NCBI GenBank assembly: GCA_037974665.1
Contig: CM075783.1
Location: 41,553,712 to 41,617,711, forward strand
DNA from: Ehretia macrophylla
Lineage: Eukaryota; Streptophyta; Magnoliopsida; Boraginales; Ehretiaceae
DNA length: 64,000 bases
Reading direction: 5' to 3'
Of the stretch, positions 23,957 to 35,530 are shown in pieces. Under the pieces are notes generated by a model that saw only the letters and a program-made list of their open reading frames with translations, did not search any database and had not been told where the DNA came from. The first letter of the stretch is position 1, and each line of letters opens with the position of its first letter. A program made the translations under genes and the position numbers.

Positions 23957-24422
23957 TGTCGAGGTTGGAAATCTCACAGTTGAGGTTGGGGGCTACTTGC
24001 GCCAAGCTGAATTTTTCAGGTTGGCTTTCGAGCTGTACTTTCCTGTTCGGCTACTAGACCTGCACAAGGAAAAGAAGGAAAAGGCGAGGTGATGACCCAA
24101 ATTTTCCCCTCGGGCGTGCGAATGATTAGTAAGTCCGAACTGCCGTAGTAGTTGAGAGCATTTAATGAGCAGTCCCCCCCAAAATGAAGAGGGTGGAGCT
24201 CTATTTATACTAAATTCAGGTCTGACAGCATTTAATGCGGTGCAGCTTTATGTCCCATCAACGCTTTATGTCCCATCGGAACGACTGGCACTGAGGTCGG
24301 GATTTTCCGAGGTCGGATCAGTATTCGGATTGGGCATTTAGCTGAATGCGCTGAGCTCGACTCAAATTAACCTGTCTCAGCTCGGCGTGGATAACTCACC
24401 TTAGCTCTGTGACCCCTCGTCA
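23957..24422 (-). repeat. 5' LTR of the Tat element
   Basis: 466 bp from TGTCGAGGTTGG to CCCCTCGTCA, partner of 14634-15099. The primer-binding site directly to its left marks it as the 5' LTR of a minus-strand element. Confidence 0.93.
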
Positions 24423-25020
24423 GGTTCAAATCTTAATAAACTACTAGCTAGATTACAACTCAAAAAGTGAGACAATGAATCCACAATAGTTCTCACAAAG
24501 TTATAGACGAAGATGCAGAAAAATCCTTTATGCAAGCTGCTCATGCTCGAATATGTTATTTGAGTGGTCCCAAGTTTTGATTTTCATGTTTAAAAAACAA
24601 TGAAATGCATCTAAAACCTATTAAAATGCTCAAAGATTTAATTAAAAAAAAAAAAGCTCAAAAAACAATTTTGAAGATGTTGGCAACGTTGTTGCTAAAG
24701 TCTCACAAATCTCATATTTATAATTGAAATTCATTTCAAATGTTATACTCCATATTTTCCACTGACTATTAAGGAATTGTTTTTCACAAAATTCCCTCGT
24801 TTAAAAAATCTAACATTTATTATGACCTAAGATTTAGGTGAAAAGTCTTGGTCAAATAATGACGTGATATAATCAAAAGTTATGAGTTCGAACTACAGTT
24901 TCGACTTTCAATACATAAAAATAAATTAAAATAAAATAAAAATATAACATTCATTGTATATGGTTGTCGAAATGAAGCTCTGACTCCTTGGAAAAAAATG
25001 AGACCCCATGAGGACCATGG
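24423..25020. other. Intergenic flank of the Tat insertion
   Basis: AT-rich. A stretch at about 24850-24900 (cttggtcaaataatgacg and tgagttcgaac) looks weakly like tRNA-derived SINE boxes, but I would not call it. No gene seen. Confidence 0.5.
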
Positions 25021-25420
25021 CATTGACATTAATTATTATGATTTTAGCTCTAATGCATTAACCTTAAGAGATTGAAATTATAATGATAAAGCGCGTCGCA
25101 AGGCTATATTAGAGGAGTGGATTGGAGTGCTTAAAACTTGGATCAACATAAAAGATACTAAAGTTGCTCTACATCAAAGAAATTTTCAATGGAAGCAGGT
25201 TGAACATATGAGAGGTGCAGATAGCATAGCCAACAATTTCATATATCTTTTATGTGTAGAGGAATCTAAAAATGTTTACTATCACATCCGCTTGCTACCT
25301 TTGGCCATTTACGAACATTCGTAAAGGGCAATCTAAGAAAAAGAAAAGTAAAACCTTATTATGATCGTTCAGAAGGCGATTGCGGGTAAAAATCAATAAT
25401 CAACAAATTAGCCCTCTCAA

Positions 25421-25966
25421 ATGGCATATAACAATGCTCGTCTTGGTGGTTTGGCCCTCCTGGCCATGATCATCGCCCTCTTTGCCAACCACGCATATGC
25501 TCAAGACTACGAAGATAGCAGCCCCTTCTGTTCGCTACTGAAGAACACTGTGTTGTGCAATGAAGTAGTGAATGGAGCAACAACATGGGAGGAAGCTATG
25601 GCTAAGGCGATCAACGCAGCGGTGGTGCAAGTGAATGAATCGACACCGGAGCTTCAAATACTCGACAGTAAATTACCCGCAACGCTCAAGGACGATGAAA
25701 TGAAGTTGATTTTGGACAACTGCTTCAACAGCACGAGTGTGATTCTTGGCAACCTCATGGTGGCCAATGAGTCGCTCAAGAAAGACCCTGAGGAGAGCTT
25801 GCGCAAGTACCTTGTGGTGGCATATCATAGTTCAAGGCATTGTGCATATACGTTGGCCAAATTCGGAATTACCATTCCTGAAATTTCTTCCATTAATGGT
25901 AAGTTCGATAGGTATACAGAGATGGCCTTGGACGTGGCAAGCAAGAAGCCAAAAACCATATCCTAA
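25421..25966 (+). CDS. Secreted PMEI-like protein (four-cysteine member)
   Basis: Single-exon gene of 181 residues. The N-terminal signal peptide has a hydrophobic core (GGLALLAMIIALFANHAYA) with a likely cleavage after AYA. The mature part has C-X8-C (CSLLKNTVLC), then two further cysteines (LDNCFNSTSV and SSRHCAYTLA) in a helical context with SLRKYLVVAY. That is the cysteine layout of plant invertase/pectin-methylesterase inhibitors. Expected site of action is the cell wall, with a pectin methylesterase or invertase as partner; the target is not shown by the sequence. About 400 bp of upstream DNA is homologous to the promoters of the other PMEI-like genes here, although the proteins have diverged strongly. 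Three potential N-glycosylation sites are visible (NES, NST, NES). Confidence 0.85.
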   Translation: MAYNNARLGGLALLAMIIALFANHAYAQDYEDSSPFCSLLKNTVLCNEVVNGATTWEEAMAKAINAAVVQVNESTPELQILDSKLPATLKDDEMKLILDNCFNSTSVILGNLMVANESLKKDPEESLRKYLVVAYHSSRHCAYTLAKFGITIPEISSINGKFDRYTEMALDVASKKPKTIS

Positions 25967-26389
25967 ATCGTGTCCTTTGACAAATGGGGCGAAACATCCC
26001 CTAAATTTGTATTCTTTTAATTTAAGGCATTAGCCTCCCTTGTAACCAAAAAAAAAAACCCTAAATCAGGTTAAAGAACGTGGTTTTGTGGTAGAATTAA
26101 TATAAAAAATTTGTTATTAATTAAATTTTGCCAATGGCTTGCATTCGAGAGGGTGGATTCTTGAATAGATTGTTGTATCCAGGCGATAAATGTGTTCATC
26201 TATATTGAGAAATTAAATTTTGATCAAATATAGACACTTGCATTGCATTTGGAATACATATGTTATTTCTTGTGCACAAGGATTACATACACTCATAAAG
26301 CAACTTAATCATAGCAAGTTTAATATTCAATGTCATATATTGGAAAAAAAATACGCATAGAAACTTTTGTTGACCTATTTGAATATCAC
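25967..26389. other. Intergenic, no feature recognised
   Basis: 3' flank of the PMEI-like gene. A short stretch around 26145 (gcttgcattcgagagggtgg) resembles the 3' flank of the other PMEI-like copies, so the homology extends past the stop codon. Otherwise nothing seen. Confidence 0.5.
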
Positions 26390-26880
26390 TTAGTTGGGCA
26401 GTGACCTAATGGTAGTATAAAGCAACACTTAATAAACCAATGAGAATGAGAGAAGCTGGCCATTTGAAAACCACAGAAGGACCAAGAAAAGAAGAAAGTA
26501 GTAGTAGAAGAAGCCGGTTGATTACCTTCACGGAGGATGTGAGTCAGAGTCCCATTACAAGCAGCCAAATATCTTCTCGCTCTCTTTAGTTCCTGAGTAA
26601 TATCTTATGAACCTTGTTTGTTTCTGCATACAAGTTGAACTGCACTTGAAGAATCTATTTCCGCCCAAACATTATAGAAACCCAAATCTAAACACAATCT
26701 AAGACTATAGTTAAGATCAAGTAACTCAGCTTTTATGGCAGATTAAGTGGAGAAAGGACTATAGAAACATTTAAGCACGTTGCCCTTACTGTCTCGAATA
26801 TAAGTAACTTGAACCTCAAAATTATTATTTCCTTTCTTTTTCTTCTCTAGTTTATACAAAGAATCATAAAATTATTTCAT
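26390..26880 (-). mobile_element. RNase H (RVT_3-type) relic of a non-LTR retrotransposon
   Basis: Translating the minus strand gives an RNase H signature in pieces: IRDSKGNVLKCFYSPFS, then AIKAELLDLNYSLRL, then NVWAEIDSSSAVQLV, and finally HILREGNQPA. This order matches the RNase H domain at the end of plant LINE ORF2 proteins. A stop after the AIKAELL-type region and the loss of the final Asp-Phe-Leu-Ala motif show it is degraded. It could instead be a solo RNase H-like gene copy. Confidence 0.65.
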
Positions 26881-26939
26881 TTCCCTTCCCTTATTATTAT
26901 TTTTCACACACGATAACCATTTTCCTTTCTTTTCCTTGG

Positions 26940-27720
26940 TTTTTTTTTTTTTTAACAAAGTAAGCAAAACTATGTATTTCTGAGGAAAAACCAATACAAA
27001 GAGTTCATACAAATAGATGAAGCAAGAAGATTGCCAAGCCACCCCAAGAAACATCAAGCAACAAACAAGTAATAGCAATGAACTAATACTTGAAACTAGC
27101 AAAGCCAACCTAAAAGTAAAAACAACTAAACAACCCCCAATGGGGTCAAGCAATTAATCAAGTGAAGAAAACAAGCAAAAAAAAAAAAAGACTAATTGAT
27201 GCTCAAGTGAATTCTATTAGCGAAATGTCTGTTGATACTTGCAGTAGCAAATCTTATCTCTTTTTGAGTCTTTAGGAGCACATCCACACTAATTTTCTCC
27301 AAGATTTGCTCCTCAGTATGGGCGAGCTGAAAAATACATCCATTCTTTTCAGTCCAGATATGATAGACAGTAGCATAGAAAATGAGACGGAACATGTAAC
27401 CTTTAAGGTCTTTGTTACCTGCAAGTGAATGACTAAACGTGAGAATTGAGTCAAAGGAAGTAAAAGAGGGATCACTTTAAAATGTTTAAATTTCCTTTTT
27501 AGATACTCTTTGTAAAGCTTCAATTAAAAAATAAATGATCACTGGATTCACAACTAAGATAACAGAAGATGTAATTGGCTCTATCAATAGTACCTCAAGT
27601 CATAAGACGATACCTAGTGGTAAGCCTGTCCAAACGAGCAAGCCATGTGATGAAGCTATGCTTAGGAATATTATAAGCAAACCAAATTAAATGATATCAT
27701 TCATAATCTTGACCTCTAGC
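26940..27720 (-). mobile_element. LINE 3' end (zf-RVT region and poly-A tail)
   Basis: The minus strand encodes the C-terminal zinc-finger region of a LINE reverse transcriptase: PKHSFITWLARLDRLTTRYR, then an ESSDHLFF-like stretch, then FYATVYHIWTEKNGCIFQLA. A 3' untranslated stretch follows and ends in a poly-A tail (poly-T at 26940-26953 on the plus strand). Stop codons interrupt the frame. It is 5'-truncated, as most LINE copies are. Confidence 0.75.
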
Positions 27721-29769
27721 TCTTATGTGATTCCAAGTGCTATTGAAGGAGAAAATACCATTATCAGTGACAGTCCACACAAATTAATTGTTCCTTTTAT
27801 CACAAACGGTAATGTTAAAACGAAAAAGGTCAAGTTGAACCATAGATGGTGGATAGACAAGTCAATCTACTAGTCATGATCAATAATATTAGAGACTTTA
27901 CTATAAAGTTGAGGGTAAAGAACTCTTATCACTAGACCTGCTGGAAATTTCACACTGTTTGAAACAAATGAATTCTACAAAATTTTGCGAAATTCATTTA
28001 CAAATCTAACTTTTTATGTTTGGAAGCACCATTTTAAAAAATTTAAAATCCAGGATTTGCTCAAAGCTTATCCAAATCCTTGCTCAAGAGGTGAAATTTA
28101 TAAATCCACGTTTTTTAAGTTAGTTCCTTCCTTTTGAGGATAAAATTACCCTTTAATTTTTTTTTTTACACTTAAGTTTAACTTTGACTCAAATACAAAT
28201 ATATCATTCTTCTTTCAATAAAACACGAAGAAAATAATTGATCAACAAGTCAGGGTATCAACAGTCCATGCTAGTGGTTGTTAGATAGTTCAAAAGTTCT
28301 TGTTTATCATTCCTAAATTTTACTAATTCCAATAGAATAAAGGAAGGGTATTTGAGTAAAATATATTTTTTAATTTTAATTCCACATGTGTTGCAAATTA
28401 CTGTTCCAAATAAGAGAATTCATTTATAAATACAAATCATCATAGAATTCATTTACAAATCAAATGCATTTCACATTACAAGTACTTCCAAATACTATGT
28501 AAAACGCTCAACATATATTTTTGTCGTTTCAAATCGCCTTCCAAACAAATTTATTGTTTGATTGCCTACTTTGTTAGTTTTTCAAGTTAATTTTCACGAA
28601 TTTCTGCTTTTTATAGGGGCAAAATAGTCATTTGTAATACTATATCTATAATACAGATAGAATCAACAATAATGCATATTTTTAGGTCCCTTTTTGCTCC
28701 TTTGGCCTAAATTTCATCTCCATCTTCTTCGATTATGTGCCTAATTTGGAGGGAATATCAAATTTATTTTTGGATTTTGCAAATAATAGTTATAAAGTCA
28801 ACTAATAGAAATGATGTGACAAATCAAACTTTTGCCTAGACAAAAATATAAATCCATTAAAAATAATTGGACTCAACAACTGAGTCGGTAAAATAAATAA
28901 AAAAAATTGTTCAAACTGGTCAATTTGAAACTTAGTGCGAGCAGTGGCAGAGCTTGAACATTTTTTTTCCTTTTTCGTTTTTTTTTTTAAAGGGTGGTGG
29001 GGGGGCGGGGTGGCGGGGGGATCTCGATAACATTAAATTTTGCATCAAACTAATTTGATAAGTGTAAACAATATAATACGCAAGCAAAATTTACATAATA
29101 AAAGTACTTATTTAAAACACTACTCTACTTTCTTTTAAACTTTTAAAGTCATCGATAATTTAATCAGACTAAATAATTGTGACATTCGTCTCAATATAAA
29201 CTATCAAATTATCTAAAAGAAATTCATCTTCATTCTATTGTGTAGTCTTGTTTTACCTAATTCCACAGTTAAAAGGCTCGTTTTATGGTAGCTATAAAAA
29301 CTAGAAGAGTAAAACTAAGACGAACCAATTTATCAAATTAACAATAGATCTTTGATTTGTATATTTCCACCAATGCTCAACAAAACTTTGCAATTGTAAA
29401 AAGATCCTTCAAACTTGAATATTATGTGTATTATGAATGAAATGCTGCAATTGAAATTTCAAATTGATTTTCTCTTGATCATTGAAATCAAAAGGATAAT
29501 ATTTCTCCATAACCCTGCAAATATTGATTTCATTAATGAAACATATTCAATACATAGATTTAGATTTTGTTTTATTAAAATTATGTATCAAATATAGTGG
29601 ATTCAATCTGGAGTTGTAATTTAAAGTATTGATGTTTTAATTCTTACGACGGTTTTAGACGCTCTGAGTTTACATCTATGTTTCATGGAATATTTTAGAT
29701 TATATATGTATTGTGAATTACAACTCTACCCACATAAGACAACCCCTTGCTCGTCTAGCTATTAATCCT
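27721..29769. other. Intergenic, AT-rich, mostly unassigned
   Basis: No gene recognised. 28000-28560 contains several echoes of gaattcatttacaaat in both orientations and may be a decayed DNA element, but I cannot define ends. A short G-rich tract lies at 28992-29020. Confidence 0.5.
28992..29020 (+). other. G-rich tract with quadruplex potential
   Basis: Four or more G runs of three to seven bases lie within 29 bp (GGGTGGTGGGGGGGCGGGG, then GGCGGGGGG), next to a poly(T) stretch. Quadruplex formation is an inference. Confidence 0.6.
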
Positions 29770-30084
29770 AGCTGTGAATAAACCCCATGAGGACCATTGC
29801 ATTAATTCTAATTATGATTCAAGTTCTAATATTGGAGCTATAAATTAATTAAATTATTAAAATTATTATGAGGACCTATAGATTGTCTTAAGAAATTGAA
29901 ATAACGATAACGCTTGTTCTAAGGCTATGGTAGTGAGATTGAGTGGAAACCTTAAAACTCGGATTAACATAAAATATGCTAAAAAATTGCTCTGAACCAA
30001 AGAAATTTTCTATGGAAGTTTGACTACATTAATTAATTGAGGGATGGAGAAGTGGAGATAGAGTTGACTAGTTGTTGATATCTC

Positions 30085-30098
30085 TTATATATATAAAG
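30085..30098 (+). promoter_or_regulatory. TATA box of the PMEI-like gene (arm B)
   Basis: TTATATATATAAAG lies about 105 bp before the start codon and is conserved in arm A. Confidence 0.6.
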
Positions 30099-30199
30099 CT
30101 AAATATTAACACAATTATACCCACTCGTTATCTTTAATTAAGGCTTCACAGAGGTGATAGCGAGGGAGTAATAAAAAATAAAAAATAAAATTTCTGAAA

Positions 30200-30811
30200 A
30201 TGGCATTAATGAAAAACAATGGTGGTGGTGGTGGTGGTGTGGCAGTCGTGGCCGTGATGGTGGCAGTCCTCTTTGCGAGCCACGCATTTGCTGAAGACAA
30301 ACATGAATACCCTTTACCTGTGAGAACCGTACGCGTGAGCACACCTCTCCACCTCGAACCTGAAGGCAAACCCAACATCACCAGCCTCATACCTATCAGC
30401 GACAAGCCTGGACAAGATCCATGGAAGCTTGAAATGACTAAAGCTGTCAATGGTATTCTAGATGTCCAACTTAATAAAATGAAGGCAGCCATTGCTGAAA
30501 TTCCCAAGAAATTTCCAGAATCACTCCCAGAAATGCGTAAAGGAGAAATCATGAGGGCTTGCAATAAAACCAGAGATACAACTCTTGCACATCTTCAAGT
30601 CGCCATTGAAATGCTCGAGAAAGGTGACCCTAATCACTCCTTGCCCAAAAGACTCCATGCCGCACAAAGAGTTCAAAAGAGTTGCTTATATAAGGTGGAA
30701 CACTTCCATGTTGATGTTCCTGAAATTAAAGCTTTAGCCGTCGAGTATGATGAGGCTACAAAGGATGCCGTTGCCGTCTCGGACTCGAGGACAAAAAAAC
30801 CGTCTCAGTAA
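30200..30811 (+). CDS. Secreted PMEI-like protein, arm B copy
   Basis: Single exon, 203 residues, one glycine shorter in the N-terminal run than the arm A copy. Signal peptide core VAVVAVMVAVLFASHAFA. The mature protein keeps only the second cysteine pair (RACNKTRDT and QKSCLYKVEHF) of the inhibitor family, plus conserved helices (LEMTKAVNGILDVQLNKM, HLQVAIEMLEKGD). An N-glycosylation site NIT follows the EPEGKP stretch. The low divergence from arm A, with most changes tolerated, suggests constraint or recent duplication. It is convergent with the intact CRK, with 311 bp between stops. The inhibitor role is inferred. Confidence 0.82.
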   Translation: MALMKNNGGGGGGVAVVAVMVAVLFASHAFAEDKHEYPLPVRTVRVSTPLHLEPEGKPNITSLIPISDKPGQDPWKLEMTKAVNGILDVQLNKMKAAIAEIPKKFPESLPEMRKGEIMRACNKTRDTTLAHLQVAIEMLEKGDPNHSLPKRLHAAQRVQKSCLYKVEHFHVDVPEIKALAVEYDEATKDAVAVSDSRTKKPSQ

Positions 30812-31122
30812 TGAGGTTAAACTAATGGGTTTGCCAATGTCTTGCTTGCATTCCAGAGGGTGGCATTGTTGAATATATAGAATAGAATGTTGTATGCAGG
30901 CGATCATGTTCATCAATCACAAGTTTCATTTTGATAACTTCAATTTTCAATGTCATTGAGAAAATGCGCATACCTTATGCTTTGCGTTTTCTTTTTCTTT
31001 ATGCGCAAATCAATTAAATAATAGTAATCTTCTCATTAATTAGGTATTTTTAGCCCTCACTGAAGAAATGTCTTGAACACACCCTTATTTATATACATTT
31101 ATTTCTTTGGCTCACTTGAATA

Positions 31123-34100
31123 TCACCTTGGATAAAAAATACTCTGAGAGATTGTAGCAACAGAATCAAAATTGCCAGAGATGAGGGGGTAAGATGAGTT
31201 CTCATCTATGAAAGGAGGGTTGGTAGGTGGAGGGAGATGTTCATCCTTCTTTGCTAGCATTTGCAGTGCCTTCGACATGGATGGTCGTAACGCCGGAATC
31301 TCTTGGCTGCACAGAAGTCCTACATGGACGACTCTTAGAACCTCATATTTTATACTCATGTTATGGTGATTGTGCAATATTAGATTTGGATCAATCAGTT
31401 CTTCTATTGTCCCTTGTTGGAAATGCTTCCATGTCTGTTTCATTCAAAATAGAATTTTAAAAAAGTAGGTACAATAGTTTAAAGCTTCTAAAAAGGTAAA
31501 CAATATATGAATGTAATGCATAATAACCGTTGGAATTTAGCTCGAATTCCAAACCAATCAAATACTGAAGGCAAGTTAAATTTCAGTAACTGATCATAAA
31601 AGATAGGAATACCGATTCTGATAGGATTAACATTGATTTTCTATAAATAAATAATTAAAAAAGAAAGAATTTTATAGTTTATTGTTAGTTGGTACACACC
31701 ATATATTCAATGTACCTTGGGTTTACGAGAGTGTAACAGGTTTAATAGCCGGGTGTAATTTGAAAGGGTCTTTTACTTAAGTCTTTTGTCAGCTCAAACA
31801 ATTTTAATATGTGATGCAAGTGTAGGTTTTCTCATGAACAAAATCAATTATAACCATTATATTTCATTCGTAATGTATTATTCCATATGTGGGGCACCAG
31901 GATAAATCTGAGGGTTGAACCAAATTAAATTCTCTACTTTTCAATGTTTTTATGCTTGTTTGTGTTCATAATCAAATATGAATAACCATAGCTCTAGGAC
32001 TTACAATAGTAAGCAGGCTTTTAGAGTATTCTTCTGATATTTTGCTTCCGTTATTTTGTATTCCTGTGACAATCTCCAACAAAAGCACCCCAAAACTGTA
32101 CACATCTGCTTTTTCTGTCAATTGGCCAAAGGATAGATATTCTGGAGCCATATATCCTCTGCACATTGGAAGAAAAAGCATATATATCATTTTCCCTTTC
32201 TCTTGAACTATGAGGAGAGAAAGACAAAGGAATAATTACTTACAATGTTCCAGCGATTCCAGTGCTTATATGACTCTTATCTTCCTGGAAGAACTTGGCT
32301 AGCCCAAAATCAGCAACTTTAGCACGGAACCTCGTATCCAAGAGGATATTACTTGCTTTTATATCTCTGTGAATAATTCGTATATTTGTGTTCTCGTGGA
32401 GGTAAACCAAGGCCTCTGCAATCCCTATAATTATCGCGAATCTTTTCTCCCAATTTAGCTTTTTACCCTCGTTGAAATCTGTAAAGTTCAGGCAATATAC
32501 ATCTGTTTCATCCATATCATACTGAATACGTGATGATTTTTCATTTCTTTTTGAAATACAGGTGCCTATTTCAGGTGTCAAGTTTGTACTCACCAAAAAT
32601 AAAGTGATCAAGACTCTTGTTTGGTAAGAATTCATAGACTAGAAGGCTTTCAGGTCCAGAACAACTACATCCCAACAATCTGACAAGATTTTTGTGTTCT
32701 ACACTGCTAATGATGTTAACTTCATTGTAAAATGTTGCTACTCTTTGCATGTTGTTGTAGAAAAGCCTTTTGACAGCAATCTCTCTTCCATCATATAAAA
32801 CTCCCTGCAAATTCATTGCATTTCAACCTTAGAGTCAATACAATGCTAGTGGAACAGAAACAATTATATAAGTAATAACATGAAATAATGTATTTGATGT
32901 ATACAAACAGAGTACAGCATGTTGCCCGTTCCGTACATTGTGATTTTCATGTGTCAGACTGTCCTTTTAATGTATCAGATACAAGTGTGCTTAAGTCAAT
33001 ACCTTATAAACTGTGCCAAACCCACCATGCCCGAGCTTGTTGGCCTCATCAAAACCACCAGTGGCTTTCTCAAGTATGGAGTACTTGAAGTTCAAGCTAC
33101 TATCACGAAGGGTCTTAGCCAATTTCTTCGTATCATAAAAACCTGAGAAGTTGGCATGAAGAAAAAGTTAAGTTTATCCGATGTCCTTGAAAGGACGATC
33201 GGTAGATAAGTGGAATAAGACCGTCATTTTAAAATATTTAGGCCATGATCAGTATCACAGACACTTTGACACTATCAAAATGGATTTTAAAACTCGAAAG
33301 TCTTTCCTATTAACGTAAGCTTTTATCATTCAAATTTTCTGAGAACTCTCTCTTTGTTCCCTGAAAATATGATGTTTCGACTAAAAAAACAGAGATTATA
33401 TGCATATAGGCTTCTACCTTTTCTCTTATTCTCTATTCTCCTGTGCTTCCAGATGTAAACTCCAATGACTGCTGCTCCTGCCACAACAAATGTGGAACTG
33501 ACAACCACTGCTATAACTATTGTTGGGGTTCCTGGCAAAATGGTCATTGCAGGAAATTAAGTCACGAAAGAAAAAGGAAGAAGCATCCTGTATTCAGAAC
33601 TCGGAAACTCATAAAAAGGGTTAACATATAGTTCCACTTACCGCTTGAACTCCCATTGCTTGGTATGGGATTCAAGAAATTGGTGTCAGAGTATCTCATA
33701 AAGCATCCTGTGTTCAGAGCTCGACTTTCAGACCAGGGCAAACATCCTAGTATAGAAGTTGATGCATTCTCCAAACATGCTCTACAAGAGGAAGCATTCA
33801 CCGTCCTCCAACAATTGGCCAGAACATGAGCTGACTCATTTCTTGCCCCAGAAACTTGCATTTCAGCTCGTGCATAGCCATTGTTGTTTGGTGCATACGA
33901 AGCTGCTTGCAACACTGCTCTTCTCACTGTCTCTTGGAATGCTAAATTCTTTCTCGTTCTATTCCCACAGACAACTCTGTCCTCTGGTCCAGTGTACTCT
34001 TGAAAGAAGTTGACGTTCCAGGATCGCATGAAGCAACCATCAAGGAACAGTCTTGCTCCATTGGAGGGATAGCACTGAGAAGTAGAACTACGCGCCACAG

Positions 34101-34401
34101 AATAGCATAGCACACAGTCTACTAAGGAAAGATCACCATAACATTGAGCTAGATTATAATAAGCATCTGGTCCTTGCCCTGTAGTTGCTATTCCATAACC
34201 TTGTGTTTCAATCTGCGTTCTAATACTTTCCATCGAAGCAACAAAGTTTCGGATATACACGGTCGAGTTTATCATTCGTTGGTTTGTGCAAGTCATCTGT
34301 ACTATCTGAGCTCTTGGTTCCCCTAACGTTACTCGTGGTAATAGTAACATCATGACAACACTGGAGAGTATAGATAGAATTGAGAATCCCCCCTTCTCCA
34401 T
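31123..34401 (-). CDS. Cysteine-rich receptor-like protein kinase, intact (7 exons, 641 aa)
   Basis: Exons (high to low): 34401-33642, 33531-33418, 33142-33003, 32804-32594, 32478-32244, 32158-32005, 31434-31123. All introns are GT-AG and all phases join into one frame. Signal peptide about 1-28. Two Gnk2/DUF26 domains have C-X8-C-X2-C at Cys87/96/99 and Cys197/206/209. The transmembrane helix is about 256-280, followed by basic WKHRR. The kinase has the loop [11 protein letters not shown], the ATP lysine in EIAVKRL (about Lys350), HRDIKASN (Asp447), DFG (Asp465) and GYMAPEYL. The tail ends FYPR. CRKs sit in the plasma membrane and are tied to stress, redox and pathogen responses; the ligand is unknown. 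Seven exons and the exon borders are typical of the family. Intron 6 (31435-32004) carries an old repeat shared with arm A. Confidence 0.93.
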
Positions 34402-35367
34402 ATCGGATTTGAATCCTCTCTTAACTAAAAGTTTGTTCTAACTTTCTAACATTTCATCTTAGTCATTTATTTACTTAACAAAAACACCTTTGGGCTAGTT
34501 TTGACTGCAAACCTGTCGGTAAGAGAAATCGATTAATAGGATTCCATGGCTTCAGTCAAGAACCGTACAATAAAACTCCAAAATTACATGCTCTAAGTAT
34601 TAGCAATCAACAAATTCAAAGTAACAAGTGATTTGAAGAGCCAAAGTGTTGTGTTTTCACCAATGCAAGAAAGCAACTCATAGTCATTTGCTGAAGATCT
34701 CATAGGTGATGAAGGTTGAGACAGTACACATTGACCAATTTTATGTAGGAAAAGATTATATAACACTCTTCTAGATCCCCTTACAACACAAGTTGTACTA
34801 GGAAAAAGAATAAATACTACACTGACTCTTTTCTCTTTGTAACACAAGTTTTACTAGGAAAATTAACATAAATAATTTAAATTTTTATTCTATGATACTG
34901 GATCATGTTTTAGTCACTAACCAAATTAAAATGTGAAAGTTTTTTCCACAAATATATAAAGTTCCTTAGACAAATAGAGTTATTCAGAAAAAATAGTACT
35001 TTCCTTGTAAAAACGTTGCTGATTCCTATAATTAAGACATTCTATATTGTAATTTCATATTACCGTTTGTATTTATTTATTTTTATTATTATATATTATA
35101 ATTATTATATTATATATTACCGATATTACCATTTGTACTTTGGGAATGAGAGTTGATATATTTAGGTTATGGATGGTGGTGAGCCTAATCGATGATTTTC
35201 TTACAAACTTTTGTCCATCCAAAACTATGTAACCAAGAAGAAGTCAATATCACGTGGCTTTCTTATTGCAATTGTAGAGTGTTCAAATCGAGGGAAGAAT
35301 CATGAAAAGAGTGATCTGTTGAAGGCTATGAGTAAGGACTTTAGCACAATGAAGACTGAAAAAAGTG

Positions 35368-35530
35368 CACAAACGGATTCAAGCATTCAAGTTTAGGGTG
35401 TGCAATAACGCTGTGAAAATAGTTAGAGTGTGTTACTCATATAGCGAAAATGTTCAATATAATAATTTTAAAAAAAACTAAAAAAAAAGAAATATATATA
35501 TATTTTTTCAATACATAGGTCCGCCACCGG
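35368..35530. mobile_element. Small hAT-type MITE in arm B
   Basis: The right end CCGCCACCGG (complement CCGGTGGCGG) and a degenerate left end CACAAACGGATTC are flanked by AAAAGTG on both sides (35361-35367 and 35531-35537), a 7- to 8-bp target duplication. The inside is related to the MITE at 7594-7787 (shared ttcaag, ggtgtgca, aatataat and A-rich core). Confidence 0.65.

Larger units (their letters stand above)
14634..24422 (-). mobile_element. Tat-lineage Ty3/gypsy retrotransposon, complete with both LTRs, decayed
   Basis: The element is 9789 bp and oriented right to left. LTRs of 466 bp lie at both ends and differ at about 28 positions by my count (about 6%, mostly transitions). That points to an insertion of a few million years at usual plant rates. 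The flanks share GGTT, a 4- to 5-bp target duplication. In element order: LTR (23957-24422), primer-binding site, gag, protease, reverse transcriptase, RNase H, a second archaeal-type RNase H, integrase, a long spacer with a gene on the opposite strand, polypurine tract, and LTR (14634-15099). The second RNase H and the antisense gene are hallmarks of the Tat group (Retand/Ogre/Grande relatives). It looks broken, with roughly four to six breaks over gag, pol and the antisense gene. Confidence 0.95.

Noticed and set aside
28000-28560. A MITE with gaattcattt-type ends
   Set aside because: Short echoes in both directions exist, but I could not fix ends or a target duplication, so it is left as unassigned DNA.
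35211-35396. 61-residue plus-strand frame in arm B
   Set aside because: The sequence aligns as non-coding flank with arm A in reverse, and part of it lies in the small hAT MITE.
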